A stretch of 39,219 bases of DNA from Methanodesulfokora sp964525965. GTDB lineage: Archaea > Korarchaeota > Korarchaeia > Korarchaeales > Korarchaeaceae. The position numbers and the translations under genes are program-made. The DNA is taken from contig CAZGKA010000032.1 of the NCBI GenBank assembly GCA_964525965.1, positions 1-39,219 on the forward strand, given 5' to 3'. Each line of letters opens with the position of its first letter. Position 1 is the stretch's first letter. Below are positions 17,408 to 25,405 of this stretch, one piece after another. The notes under the pieces are model-generated. The model was not told where the DNA came from, made no database searches, and saw only the letters and a program-made list of their open reading frames with translations.

Positions 17408-18391
17408 CTATAACCTACATTCGTCGGCAGGAACAAGCTTGTCCTCGAGAACCCTGTACCCAGTATCTCTAGCAAGCTTCTCCAAAAAACAACCCTTGAG
17501 CTCCTTGGGCACGAAATCAAGATCGCTCATGAGAGCGTAGCCCTTCCTCCTGATTATTTGGATGACCTTGACTTTCCACAATCTATACAGTCCTGGGGAA
17601 ATTCTTTCATTAGCTTTTTCCTCAGAGATCACGGAAAGGGCCTCCTTTAATCTGCTTTCCAAATCTTTAGACCTATCTGCAAGGATTCTTCTGACCTTGA
17701 GGACGATCTCGTAGTCTCCCTCTCTTTCCTTCTCAATCAGCTTATCTTGTAGAATTTCAGCCTCCTCAACGAGGTTCCGGAGGATATTTACATCGCATGA
17801 TCCATCGTAAGACTCAAACAAATTTTTTAGCTCTTTATCAACGGGATCTATTTCACTGTTGAGCTTTTTGATCTTCTGAGCAATTAGATCGCGGACTTCC
17901 TCTCGAGGTTTTCTCTGCTGGATCTTCGGCGATTCTTCGACTTGGCTTTCTGTGGAGGGAGTTGATGTCAAGCAGCTGATCTCATTCTCGCGAATCGCTT
18001 GATATGCCTGCGCAGCTTTCTTTTCTACTCCTTCGTCCTCCCTGATCATTGTATCTCTTAGCTTAACCAACTGCCCCCTAGCAATTTCTCTTAACTCACT
18101 AATCTTGTCGATGTAGTACTCAAGGCTCTCTCCTTTTGACATAAATCTTCGACCAAACATGACGAGCTCTATAATCCTTCTAAGGGCGAAGTCATACTCT
18201 CTCATTAGATCCAACGCTGATTCAGGAGAAACACGTCTCAGGGACATGATCGATGAGAAAGCGCTCTTCACCTCGTCTAGAATCCCTTTCTCATCCATCT
18301 TCCTTATTATCACTATGCTTTCTCGCGAGCTGTATCCCTTGCTGTGAAGGTAGGATCTAAGGCTCAAGGGTGTTCCCCCCAGAGAGAGCAC
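17408..18391 (-). CDS. Coiled-coil protein of unknown function
   Basis: 327 residues from GTG 18391, placed by a TATA box 20-27 nt upstream. The N-terminal 140 residues are helical (SLEYYIDKISELREIARGQLVKLRD). A Ser/Pro/Gln-rich linker (residues about 144-165) follows, then a strongly charged coiled coil (about 168-265). The C-terminal 60 residues (LWKVKVIQIIRRKGYALMSDLDFV) could be a small winged helix. No known family is recognised. It is noticeably richer in A+T and lysine than its neighbours. A structural or scaffolding role, or DNA binding through the C-terminus, is possible but unproven. Confidence 0.65.
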   Translation of the reverse strand: MLSLGGTPLSLRSYLHSKGYSSRESIVIIRKMDEKGILDEVKSAFSSIMSLRRVSPESALDLMREYDFALRRIIELVMFGRRFMSKGESLEYYIDKISELREIARGQLVKLRDTMIREDEGVEKKAAQAYQAIRENEISCLTSTPSTESQVEESPKIQQRKPREEVRDLIAQKIKKLNSEIDPVDKELKNLFESYDGSCDVNILRNLVEEAEILQDKLIEKEREGDYEIVLKVRRILADRSKDLESRLKEALSVISEEKANERISPGLYRLWKVKVIQIIRRKGYALMSDLDFVPKELKGCFLEKLARDTGYRVLEDKLVPADECRL

Positions 18392-18410
18392 GAAATGCCG
18401 AGTCAGGTAA

Positions 18411-18418
18411 CTTATAAA
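18411..18418 (-). promoter_or_regulatory. TATA box of the coiled-coil gene
   Basis: TTTATAAG on the minus strand, 20-27 nt before GTG 18391. It overlaps the stop codon of the GDPD gene, so transcription of the coiled-coil gene can start inside the end of its neighbour. Confidence 0.6.
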
Positions 18419-19086
18419 TTAAGGGTAACCCCTTGCTTCCCCTCACCAGAGCTCAACAGTGCCAGAAACTTCAGCGCTCTTGCCGGATAGTCAGTGATGA
18501 GGAAGTCTGCCCTTGTTCTGAGGGCTTTTTCTAGCGATTCTTTGGCGTTAACTGTCCATAGGGCCACGGAAAACCCTTCTTTAGTTAGAGCATCTACGAC
18601 ATAGGGATCAGCGTAGCTCCATCTCACACTAATGCCGTGAGCCCCGCTTCTCCTTATGAGGAGGATCGGATCGCTGGGCCTGTGATCTATGCTGAGCAAG
18701 GTTATGAATCCAGCCTTGCTCAGATCTCCAGCTAGGTCGTGGTACCTAGTGGATACCACGACCTTCCCAACCTCAAGTCCAGCAGTCTCAACCTCCTGAA
18801 CCAAGGCGGATGGATCAACGGGAGTCTTAAGGTCCAACATTACCAGAGATCGGTCTGGAAGGATAGACAGCATCCTGCTTAGCCTGGTGCTTCTGGTTAT
18901 GTGGAGAGACGTGAGCAGGCTGGAAAACCTCTCCCTCAGCAGACGAGGTCTATCATCCGGTAGCTTGTGGCCCACGACTATCTCTCCCCCGCGGTTGTAG
19001 ACGTCGAGCTCGACTCCGTGAGCTCCCTCCCTGAGATATATGTGCACCCATCTGGGCGTGTTGGCACAATGTCCTAGGACCTTCAT
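18412..19086 (-). CDS. Glycerophosphodiester phosphodiesterase family protein
   Basis: 224 residues, a TIM-barrel of GDPD type. Visible active-site elements are GHCANTP (His6, the HR-like first histidine), GVELDVY (Glu and Asp metal ligands), VVGHK (second histidine), MLDLKTP and LWTVN near the C-terminus. The usual HRG at the start is replaced by GHC, so the loop lacks the conserved Arg. It would release sn-glycerol phosphate from phosphodiesters, perhaps from archaeal lipid head groups. A TATA box sits 25-32 nt upstream of the ATG. Confidence 0.82.
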   Translation of the reverse strand: MKVLGHCANTPRWVHIYLREGAHGVELDVYNRGGEIVVGHKLPDDRPRLLRERFSSLLTSLHITRSTRLSRMLSILPDRSLVMLDLKTPVDPSALVQEVETAGLEVGKVVVSTRYHDLAGDLSKAGFITLLSIDHRPSDPILLIRRSGAHGISVRWSYADPYVVDALTKEGFSVALWTVNAKESLEKALRTRADFLITDYPARALKFLALLSSGEGKQGVTLNL

Positions 19087-19110
19087 TTCAGACCCGAACC
19101 TCGGGTTGAA

Positions 19111-19118
19111 GTATAAAA
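19111..19118 (-). promoter_or_regulatory. TATA box of the GDPD gene
   Basis: TTTTATAC on the minus strand, 25-32 nt before ATG 19086, identical to the element before the surface-protein gene at 4453. It lies in the 45-bp gap after the DUF72 gene, giving the GDPD gene its own promoter. Confidence 0.55.
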
Positions 19119-19131
19119 TCGGTTCGGTGGT

Positions 19132-19824
19132 CTAGGCATCTCCCCTCCTGAGCAGTCGCAGCATCTCCCTGGCGTTGTCCAACATGTCGTGATCGTTGTT
19201 GAAGAACACGTAGATCTCCTCTCCATCCAGGGAGAGGAGGATGTCCCTCACCTCAGAAAGCTCCTCTTCGGTGTACCTGTGGGAGTACCAAAAACTCCTT
19301 CCATGCATCCTCAGATAGGTGTACTTGGAGCTCCTAGCGTAGAAGAGAAACTCCGGAGAATCCACAGACACAACGGTTATATCCTCCTCCTTGGCGGCGT
19401 CCACCCACTCCTCCTTGAACCAGCTTAGGTTTCTCCACTCGACAGCCATTCTAGGACCCAGATCAAATCTGGAGCTGAACGAGGATATCCTCTCCCAGAA
19501 CTCGCCCGACGCCTTCACCGATGGAGGTAGCTGAAACAAGTAGAAGGAGATCTTATCGTCCATCTGATCGAACAGCTCCTTGAACCTGCTGAACGTCTCG
19601 TAAGAGCCCTCCTTAAGTCTTCTTCTGTGGGTTATCGATCTGTGGACCTTTATGCTCCACCTCATCCCCTCAAATTTTGACCAGAAGCTCACCATTGACC
19701 TGAAAGGGAACCTGTAGAAGCTGGCGTTCAGCTCGACAGCGTTCAGTCCGGAGTGGGCGTGGTACCACCTGAACCCGTCTGGGTTCCAATCGTAGCTCCA
19801 CCCGCTGGTCCCGACGAAGTACAT
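19132..19824 (-). CDS. DUF72 (YecE-like) protein
   Basis: 230 residues. The start YFVGTSGWSYDWNP, then FNAxFY-like LNASFYRFP, WSIKVHRSITH, FQLPPS, AVEWRNLSWF, TYLRMHGR and IYVFFNND are the characteristic blocks of DUF72. The fold is a TIM barrel, and structures show a metal-binding pocket, but no reaction is established. The promoter TTAAAAAGC lies about 22-30 nt before the ATG, in a short region shared with the divergent Trm112-like gene. Confidence 0.9.
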   Translation of the reverse strand: MYFVGTSGWSYDWNPDGFRWYHAHSGLNAVELNASFYRFPFRSMVSFWSKFEGMRWSIKVHRSITHRRRLKEGSYETFSRFKELFDQMDDKISFYLFQLPPSVKASGEFWERISSFSSRFDLGPRMAVEWRNLSWFKEEWVDAAKEEDITVVSVDSPEFLFYARSSKYTYLRMHGRSFWYSHRYTEEELSEVRDILLSLDGEEIYVFFNNDHDMLDNAREMLRLLRRGDA

Positions 19825-19857
19825 TCATCCGATGAGGCATGCCTAGCTTTTTAACAT

Positions 19858-19878
19858 CCCCCTCCCTAGGGGAGGGGG
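19858..19878. repeat. GC-rich inverted repeat in a bidirectional promoter
   Basis: A 9-bp C/G arm pair (19858-19866 and 19870-19878) with a 3-nt TAG loop. The right arm contains the SD-like G tract of the Trm112-like gene, whose ATG is 6 nt further on. On the left it abuts the TATA-like tract (19846-19854) that can serve the DUF72 gene on the other strand. It could sequester the ribosome site or bind a regulator. Confidence 0.6.
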
Positions 19879-19883
19879 GAACC

Positions 19884-20240
19884 ATGAGGTACAGTCTGAT
19901 GGACCTGCTGGCATGTCCTCATTGCAAGAACTTCCCTCTCAAGCTTTACGTGATAAGCAAAAAGGAAAGAGATCCTGTTTTGGACTTCTGTGAGGTTTTC
20001 TGTTCCTTCACTGGTGGAAAGCCCGACCGGTCTAAGTGTGAGGAGTGCGGGAAGGTGGAGATAGAGGAAGGGGTTATAGTGTGCGAGAAATGCGGGAGAT
20101 GGTTCCCCATAACGGAGGGAATCCCAATAATGCTCCCCGATGATCTGATAGAGGAGTACAGAAGAAACTTCGAGAAGAAGCACGGAGCCCTCATCCGCAG
20201 ACTGCTGAAAGAAGGATCAGACGTCCCTGATGAGGGATGA
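19884..20240 (+). CDS. Trm112-like zinc-binding protein with extra Cys pairs
   Basis: 118 residues from ATG 19884, which sits after a strong G-rich SD-like run. An upstream ATG at 19839 is in frame but lies inside the promoter. LLACPHC (N-terminal Zn knuckle), CEKCGRWFPITEGIPIMLPD (second knuckle and signature) identify the Trm112/YcaR-like fold. Between them is an insertion with two more pairs, CEVFC and CEEC, so eight cysteines in total may hold two zinc ions. Trm112 proteins activate RNA and protein methyltransferases. The insertion means an unusual partner is possible. The 3' end overlaps cbiO by 24 bp. Confidence 0.82.
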   Translation: MRYSLMDLLACPHCKNFPLKLYVISKKERDPVLDFCEVFCSFTGGKPDRSKCEECGKVEIEEGVIVCEKCGRWFPITEGIPIMLPDDLIEEYRRNFEKKHGALIRRLLKEGSDVPDEG

Positions 20241-21041
20241 CTCCCCCAGCATCCTCCTCAGGTTCTCTATCTCTAGGGTCTTAGGAACCTCCAAGTTGTT
20301 CCTGTGCAACAGCTCCTTGTTCGATAAAATGTTCCTGGGATCTCCGACAGCGATCACGCTTCTGTTCAACAGACAGACACGGTGGGCTATCTCGAGAATG
20401 AAGTCCAGGTCGTGAGAGCTAACGACGACGGTCTTTCCCTCCTGATTGAGCCTCTTTATAAGTTCTATGAGCTCCCTCCTGCTCCTCAGATCCAGATTGG
20501 AGGTCGGCTCGTCTAGGAGCATGACCTCCGGATCCATCGGATGGATGGTGGCGACGGCGGCCTTTCTCTTCTCCCCGTAGCTCAGATCGTAGGGATGTCT
20601 GTCGGCGAGGTGCTCTATCCCGAAGACCCTCAGGGCCTCCTCCACCCTCCTTCTAACCTCATCCTCGTCAACGTTCAGATGTCTCGGTCCGAACTCCAGG
20701 TCCTTCCTCACCGTAGAGGAGAAAAGCTGAACGTCCGGGTCCTGAAAAACTAGGGCAACCCTCCTCCTGAAGTCGTACATGAACTTCTTGTCCCTGATCC
20801 TGTCATTTATCTTGGTGCCCCTGAAGTAGATCTCCCCCTCAGTCGGGGTGAGCAGGGCGTCCATCAACAGAAGCAGGGTGGACTTGCCTGCCCCGTTGGG
20901 TCCCACGATGCCAAGGATCTCGCCCTCCATGACCTCAAGGGACACATCACGGAGGGCCTCTCGTCCTCCAGGGTACACGAAGCTCACATTTCTCAGAACA
21001 AAGACGGGACTGGGGTCTCTCCCATGATCACCAGCACGCAC
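20217..21041 (-). CDS. cbiO: CbiO, Co/Ni ECF transporter ATPase
   Basis: 274 residues. Walker A GPNGAGKS at 47-54, Q-loop FQDPDVQLFSS with Gln100, ABC signature LSYGEKRK at 153-160, Walker B VMLLDEP and SSHD with the switch histidine are intact. The LSYGE variant and FQDPDVQLF are typical of CbiO. Together with CbiM, CbiN-like and CbiQ it forms a cobalt/nickel uptake complex at the inner face of the membrane. The GTG start lies 49 bp inside cbiQ, so it is translationally coupled. It is the last gene of the cbi operon. Confidence 0.93.
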   Translation of the reverse strand: MRAGDHGRDPSPVFVLRNVSFVYPGGREALRDVSLEVMEGEILGIVGPNGAGKSTLLLLMDALLTPTEGEIYFRGTKINDRIRDKKFMYDFRRRVALVFQDPDVQLFSSTVRKDLEFGPRHLNVDEDEVRRRVEEALRVFGIEHLADRHPYDLSYGEKRKAAVATIHPMDPEVMLLDEPTSNLDLRSRRELIELIKRLNQEGKTVVVSSHDLDFILEIAHRVCLLNRSVIAVGDPRNILSNKELLHRNNLEVPKTLEIENLRRMLGESSLIRDV

Positions 21042-21826
21042 AGAGAGATGACGATCAGCAGAAAAACTGCATCCCTCCCTCTGAACTTCGGCTTCCTATT
21101 CATTTTAATTTCTCCCGAGAATCCCCTCGAGACCATGGCCATGAATATGTCCGAGCACATCCTGTTTGTCTTCATGAACAACGCGCCTAAAAGCTCTCCA
21201 CTCCACTTCCACGACCTTAGAAAGCTCTCATCCCCTGCTATCCTGCTCTTCTTTGATAGGAGCATTTCTATGGCGGTGTTCATCATGGTAACCGCATATC
21301 TGTAGGTCATGGCCAATATCTCAACCATTATAGCGGGAATCCCTATTCCGGCCATTCCATCGACGACGCTATCCCACCCTAAGCACAGGACGAGAAGCAC
21401 CGGAAAGGATACAGCGACGGTCACCCTGAAAACAAATATCAACGCATGTAGAACTCCTTCCTCGCTTATGTAGATGTTAGCACTGGCCCACACTGTGAAT
21501 AGATTCCTTCCAGGAGTTATCGGCGAGAATATAGATGGCAAGGCCACTATCAGCGTGAACAGCGGGATGAAAAAGAAAACTCTCGAGAAGTACTCCTTCA
21601 GCGGAACCCTCGATAGCACAGCTAGGCTCACAGATACCAGAAAGAGGAGGGCAAGAGTTTTCACATCTTTACAAGTCACTGTGGTTATCAGCAGGGCCAC
21701 AGAGGACAAAAAAGATATGGAGGGATCTATCGACTGGAGGAGACCATTCTCACGGCTCACCGATATTAGGCTCCTTCTGGTGTATTCCAGAGCTTCCTCA
21801 ACGGTCTTGTCTATGAAGGATGTCAT
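20993..21826 (-). CDS. cbiQ: CbiQ, ECF transporter transmembrane protein
   Basis: 277 residues from ATG 21826, which overlaps the upstream TGA as ATGA after GGAAGGGAG. A much longer open frame to 21940 lies inside the cbiN-like gene and was not used. There are about five membrane spans and the two Ala/Gly coupling-helix signatures facing CbiO: near ALFMKTNRMCSDIFMAMVSRGFSGE is the AMxxRG motif. CbiQ links ATP hydrolysis to the substrate-binding CbiM. Genes are in the order M-N-Q-O. Confidence 0.92.
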   Translation of the reverse strand: MTSFIDKTVEEALEYTRRSLISVSRENGLLQSIDPSISFLSSVALLITTVTCKDVKTLALLFLVSVSLAVLSRVPLKEYFSRVFFFIPLFTLIVALPSIFSPITPGRNLFTVWASANIYISEEGVLHALIFVFRVTVAVSFPVLLVLCLGWDSVVDGMAGIGIPAIMVEILAMTYRYAVTMMNTAIEMLLSKKSRIAGDESFLRSWKWSGELLGALFMKTNRMCSDIFMAMVSRGFSGEIKMNRKPKFRGRDAVFLLIVISLCVLVIMGETPVPSLF

Positions 21827-22131
21827 TTCTCCCTTCCTGCCAGCGCCTTGCCCACTACCGTCGTGACGACTATTATGAGGATCACGCCCACTATGCCCGA
21901 GATTATGTATCCTAGGTAAGGAAGAAACCCCTCCTCCCATCCTGGAACGTTGTAATCAGAAAGAGGGGCGTTCCACAGACTTGCAAAGCCCTCTGCTACT
22001 GACTTCCAGCTGTTGGAGACGTTCCATGAGCTTATATCCCACTCACCCCAGGCTTCCCCTGGGGCCAGAAGACCCAGCGGGGTCAGGAATATGAAGATCA
22101 GGAGCACGATCAGGGCCTTCTTGGGGATCAC
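21823..22131 (-). CDS. CbiN-like small membrane protein (PDGLE domain)
   Basis: 102 residues. An N-terminal hydrophobic helix (ALIVLLIFIFLTPLGLLA) and a second one near the C-terminus flank an exported loop with the PDGLE-type motif APLSDYNVPG...GYIISGIVGVIL. This replaces the classical CbiN and is needed by some NikMN/CbiMN transporters for metal loading. The GTG start has a strong SD (GAGGTGAGC). It sits 4 bp after cbiM and overlaps cbiQ. Confidence 0.8.
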   Translation of the reverse strand: MIPKKALIVLLIFIFLTPLGLLAPGEAWGEWDISSWNVSNSWKSVAEGFASLWNAPLSDYNVPGWEEGFLPYLGYIISGIVGVILIIVVTTVVGKALAGREK

Positions 22132-22135
22132 AAGC

Positions 22136-22816
22136 TCACCTCCTCTTAAAGGGCTCTATCTTGGGGAGCCTGAGGTACTCAGGGCTATACTTGTAGATGT
22201 AACCCAGGATCGCGGCCGTTACGACAGCCTCCACAACCCCAGCAACGGTCAGATGAGCGAACACCATGGCCGGAACTGAAATCCAGTACGGATATGGACA
22301 GTACCCTGCGTTGATTAGGGGCTGAATCCCTATCTCAAGACCGCAGCAAGCGGCAGCAAGCGTTATGCCGAGATATCCTCCTATAGATGCCCCCAGGATC
22401 GTGGCCTTCTGCTCATCTCTGATCAACTTTCTAGAGGCCTTGATGAACAAGTACGTGACGAAGGGCAGGACAAAGGCCATGTTGAAGCAGTTGGCTCCGA
22501 AGGTTGTTATGCCCCCATCTCCGAAGAACAGGGCCTGTATCAGAAGGGCTATCGTGATCGCTATCGTGGCGGCGTAGGGCCCGAGGAGCGCTGTTATAAG
22601 CGCTCCACCGACCATGTGAGCAGTTGTTCCGTCTGGAACGGGGAAGTTGAACATCATCACCACGAAGGAGAATGCCGACAGCAGAGCCAGAGTTGGTATC
22701 TCCCTCTCACTAAGTACCTCCCTGGCCTTCCTGAACGCCAAATACCAGATAGGTATCATGATCAGGTAAAACGCTAGACAGGTGGCTGGGCCCAAGTACC
22801 CGTCCGGTATGTGCAT
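22136..22816 (-). CDS. cbiM: CbiM, Co/Ni-binding S component
   Basis: 226 residues with seven or so membrane spans. The N-terminal MHIPDGYLGP is the hallmark of CbiM/NikM: the free amino group of Met1 and His2 bind the metal, and His67 (GTTAHMVGG) completes the site. GANCFNMAF and the PxPYWI region are also typical. Co versus Ni cannot be decided by sequence. It is first in the cbiM-cbiN-like-cbiQ-cbiO operon and diverges from feoAB, so the locus serves transition-metal uptake. Confidence 0.93.
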   Translation of the reverse strand: MHIPDGYLGPATCLAFYLIMIPIWYLAFRKAREVLSEREIPTLALLSAFSFVVMMFNFPVPDGTTAHMVGGALITALLGPYAATIAITIALLIQALFFGDGGITTFGANCFNMAFVLPFVTYLFIKASRKLIRDEQKATILGASIGGYLGITLAAACCGLEIGIQPLINAGYCPYPYWISVPAMVFAHLTVAGVVEAVVTAAILGYIYKYSPEYLRLPKIEPFKRR

Positions 22817-23124
22817 ACTCGGTCGTTAAGATCTCTAAGAGAGTAACCTAAAAATGTTACTAACTATAATAGATTAATACCATGGATCGGTAACGAAAAA
22901 ATAATTCTGTTAACAACTTTTTTCTAGGGGAGAAATGCGGACCTTCGTCAAGGGAGAACGGTGAATAGCGCGGAGCTTCACGGTGGTTTTAAATGCAAAA
23001 TCAAATAAATTCCCTGAACCTAAAGAAAACAGATTTAGCCAAATTTTTATTGTTCACTCCAGCTAAAAAGCGGGGTCAAAAACAGGATCTCTCCTCCAAC
23101 ATAAATGTCAGGCCAGGGATCTGA
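22817..23124. promoter_or_regulatory. Divergent cbiM/feoA promoter region with GTAAC/GTTAC repeats
   Basis: 308 bp, A/T-rich, no ORF. GTAAC (22843-22847) and GTTAC (22856-22860) form a 5-8-5 inverted repeat around the T-rich CTAAAAAT that is a plausible TATA element for cbiM on the minus strand (about 36 nt before its ATG). Two more copies lie at 22890-22894 (GTAAC) and 22909-22914 (GTTAAC). A TATA-like CATAAATG (23100-23107) is 18-25 nt before the feoA ATG. Position over the promoter suggests a metal-dependent operator, which is inference. Confidence 0.5.
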
Positions 23125-23385
23125 ATGACGAGGACGGTAAGCTTAGTCCTACTCCCACCGGGGACTGTTGCTAGGGTGGTGAGCATAGCGGGAGGCTACG
23201 GCAAGTTTCGCAGGCTTTTAGAGATGGGTCTCTCCCCTGGAACGCTCATAAGAGTTGTGAACAACTCTGCTGGCCCTGTCATAATAGAGGCGAGAGGTGT
23301 CACGATAGCCCTCGGCAGGGGACTGGCCAAAAGCCTTATGGTAGAGGTGGTAGGGCCTGAGAATCCTAGTAGCCCTGGCAGGTAA
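23125..23385 (+). CDS. feoA: FeoA, ferrous iron transport accessory protein
   Basis: 86 residues, SH3-like FeoA domain: LLPPGTVARVVSIAGGYGKFRRLLEMGLSPGTLIRVV and later ARGVTIALGRGLAKSLMVE. FeoA assists FeoB in Fe(II) uptake, probably by binding the cytoplasmic side. A TATA-like element 18-25 nt upstream suggests an almost leaderless message. Its last 29 bases overlap the proposed feoB start, in the +1 frame relative to feoA, so expression is coupled. Confidence 0.92.
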   Translation: MTRTVSLVLLPPGTVARVVSIAGGYGKFRRLLEMGLSPGTLIRVVNNSAGPVIIEARGVTIALGRGLAKSLMVEVVGPENPSSPGR

Positions 23386-25405
23386 TCCAAACGTGGGCAA
23401 GAGCACGCTTTTCAACAGGCTCACCGGGGAGACAGCCCACGTGGCGAACTGGCCAGGAGTCACCGTGGAGCTGAGGACAGGACATCTGAGACATCACGAT
23501 CTGGACATAACTGTGGTCGATCTACCTGGAGCATATGGAATCTCCTCTGGTGACGAGGCTGAGGCCGTCGCTCAGGAGTTCCTCCTCAAGGAAAAACCAG
23601 ACGCTGTTGTAATAGTGTTAGATGCCACATCCCTCCACAGGAGCATGTATCTCGCCATTCGCATCTTGGAGATAACGAGAAAGGCTGTTCTGGCCGTTAA
23701 CATGATGGACGTCGCTAGAAGAAGGGCGATACATGTAGATCTGGATGGAATCTCTGCGACCCTGGGGGTTCCCGTGGTCGGCACCAGCGCCATAAGAGGC
23801 GAGGGCCTGGGTTCGCTTCTGGACAGGGTGATAGAGGTCTCGCTCTCCAAGGAGGAGCTCGAACCTCTGAAGATAAACTACGATGGACTGGAACCATACA
23901 TAGCCGAGATTGAGAGGATCTTGGGGGACGAGCTGAAGGGACTTCCTCGAAGGTTTGCAGCGGTCGCCATCTTGGAGGGTAACGAGAGGATTCTCACCCT
24001 CCTGAGCGAGGAAAAGAGGTTGCATGCCCTGAAAATAGTTGATAAAGCTAAAAGAGAGCTGAAGGAGGATCCCTCCGTGATAGCGATAGAATCCAGATAC
24101 GGGCTCGTGGACCTCCTGCTGAGGGGTAGAGTAAAGGTCACAAGACTCGTCAGCCCATCTCTTGCTGAGAAGCTCGATAAGGTAATGCTTCACCCGATCA
24201 TAGGCCCGTTTGCTTCCTTCTTTCTGGTGCTATTTCTCTTTGGGGCAGTGTTTTCTCTCAACATGGGATTTCCTTTCAACATGATCCTTTCCTACGCCGG
24301 CTTTCCACACCTATCGGAGCTTTTAGAGGAGCTCAGCCTTTCAGGACTCATAGGACAGTTTTTCGATCTTTTATCCGAGCTCCTCAGAAATTACCTGATG
24401 ACAATCTCCCCCGAGTGGTTTGTGAGCCTTCTGACCGATGGGATCTTGGCCGGAGTGGGTAGCGTCTTGACCTTCCTGCCTTTAGTGTTTCTGGTGTTCT
24501 TAGCGCTGGGAGCTCTTCAGGACTCGGGTCTCCTGTCCAGAATAGCCGTCACTTTCGATAGATCTCTGAGAAAGTTTGGATTGAGCGGGAAAGCCATATT
24601 TCCTGCCGTCCTTGGGTTCGGATGCAACGTCCCCGCCGTGATGGCGACCAGAGCCATGGACGACGACGTGGAGAGGATCTCCGTCTCTCTATCCGTTCCC
24701 TTTATACCGTGCCAGGCCAGGCTCATAGTGCTGGTGGCCATAAGCTCGTCGGTCTTCAAGGACCCTGTCGTGCAGAGCTCCTTCATGATGGGCATGTATC
24801 TCCTTTCTCTCCTCATATTTCTGACGACTGCCAAGTTTATGAGGCGTCTAGTCGGAAGATCTCCAGCACCTGAACTCCTCCTGGAAATTCCACCGTATCA
24901 CGTCCCCAGCTTGAGGGTGGTCTGGTGGTACGCCAGAGTGAACACCATCCACTTCCTGAAAAAGGCGGGAACCGTGATATTCATCGTCACGCTAGTTATG
25001 TGGGCCCTCCTCCACCTAGGTCCGTCAGGCTACACCACCTCAATAGACAGCTCCTTCGCGGCGATCTCTGGGAGGGCTCTCTCCTTTATCGGAGCTCCAA
25101 TTGGCTTAGGAGACTGGAGAATAATCCTGACGCTGGAGGCAGGATTCCTGGCAAAGGAAGCTGTCCTGAGCACCATGACCACAATCGCTGGAACAGCCAA
25201 GCTTTCTGAGGCCGTAAGCGTGGTGCTTCCGTCAGCTAAGCAGGCGATCTCCCTCTGTCTGATAATGTTGATCTACGTCCCTTGCATAGCAACTCTCTCG
25301 GTTATGAGGAGCGAGGTCAAGAGAATTAAGCTCGTGCTTGTGGCTGTCGTCTACGAGCTCCTCCTCTCCTATTTGATAGCTGCAGCCGTCTATCACTTGC
25401 TCTGA
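23357..25405 (+). CDS. feoB: FeoB, ferrous iron transporter GTPase, with proposed CTG start
   Basis: 682 residues if translation starts at CTG 23357. An upstream in-frame stop at 23351 and absence of ATG, GTG or TTG before GTG 23393 leave few choices. Starting at GTG 23393 would cut the G1 loop GNPNVGKS in half, so the protein must begin earlier. GAGGTG (23343-23348) lies 8 nt before CTG, a good SD. Visible motifs are GNPNVGKS, the G3-type DLPGAYG and NMMD (G4), followed by about nine membrane segments with the gate regions GFGCNVPAVMATRA and PCQARLIV. FeoB imports Fe(II) across the membrane. Confidence 0.88.
   Translation: MRILVALAGNPNVGKSTLFNRLTGETAHVANWPGVTVELRTGHLRHHDLDITVVDLPGAYGISSGDEAEAVAQEFLLKEKPDAVVIVLDATSLHRSMYLAIRILEITRKAVLAVNMMDVARRRAIHVDLDGISATLGVPVVGTSAIRGEGLGSLLDRVIEVSLSKEELEPLKINYDGLEPYIAEIERILGDELKGLPRRFAAVAILEGNERILTLLSEEKRLHALKIVDKAKRELKEDPSVIAIESRYGLVDLLLRGRVKVTRLVSPSLAEKLDKVMLHPIIGPFASFFLVLFLFGAVFSLNMGFPFNMILSYAGFPHLSELLEELSLSGLIGQFFDLLSELLRNYLMTISPEWFVSLLTDGILAGVGSVLTFLPLVFLVFLALGALQDSGLLSRIAVTFDRSLRKFGLSGKAIFPAVLGFGCNVPAVMATRAMDDDVERISVSLSVPFIPCQARLIVLVAISSSVFKDPVVQSSFMMGMYLLSLLIFLTTAKFMRRLVGRSPAPELLLEIPPYHVPSLRVVWWYARVNTIHFLKKAGTVIFIVTLVMWALLHLGPSGYTTSIDSSFAAISGRALSFIGAPIGLGDWRIILTLEAGFLAKEAVLSTMTTIAGTAKLSEAVSVVLPSAKQAISLCLIMLIYVPCIATLSVMRSEVKRIKLVLVAVVYELLLSYLIAAAVYHLL

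Noticed and set aside
23125..25405. FeoA-FeoB fusion by frameshift
   Set aside because: The FeoA frame ends normally after a complete domain and a good SD precedes a CTG in the FeoB frame, so separate genes with coupled translation are simpler; still listed as an alternative.
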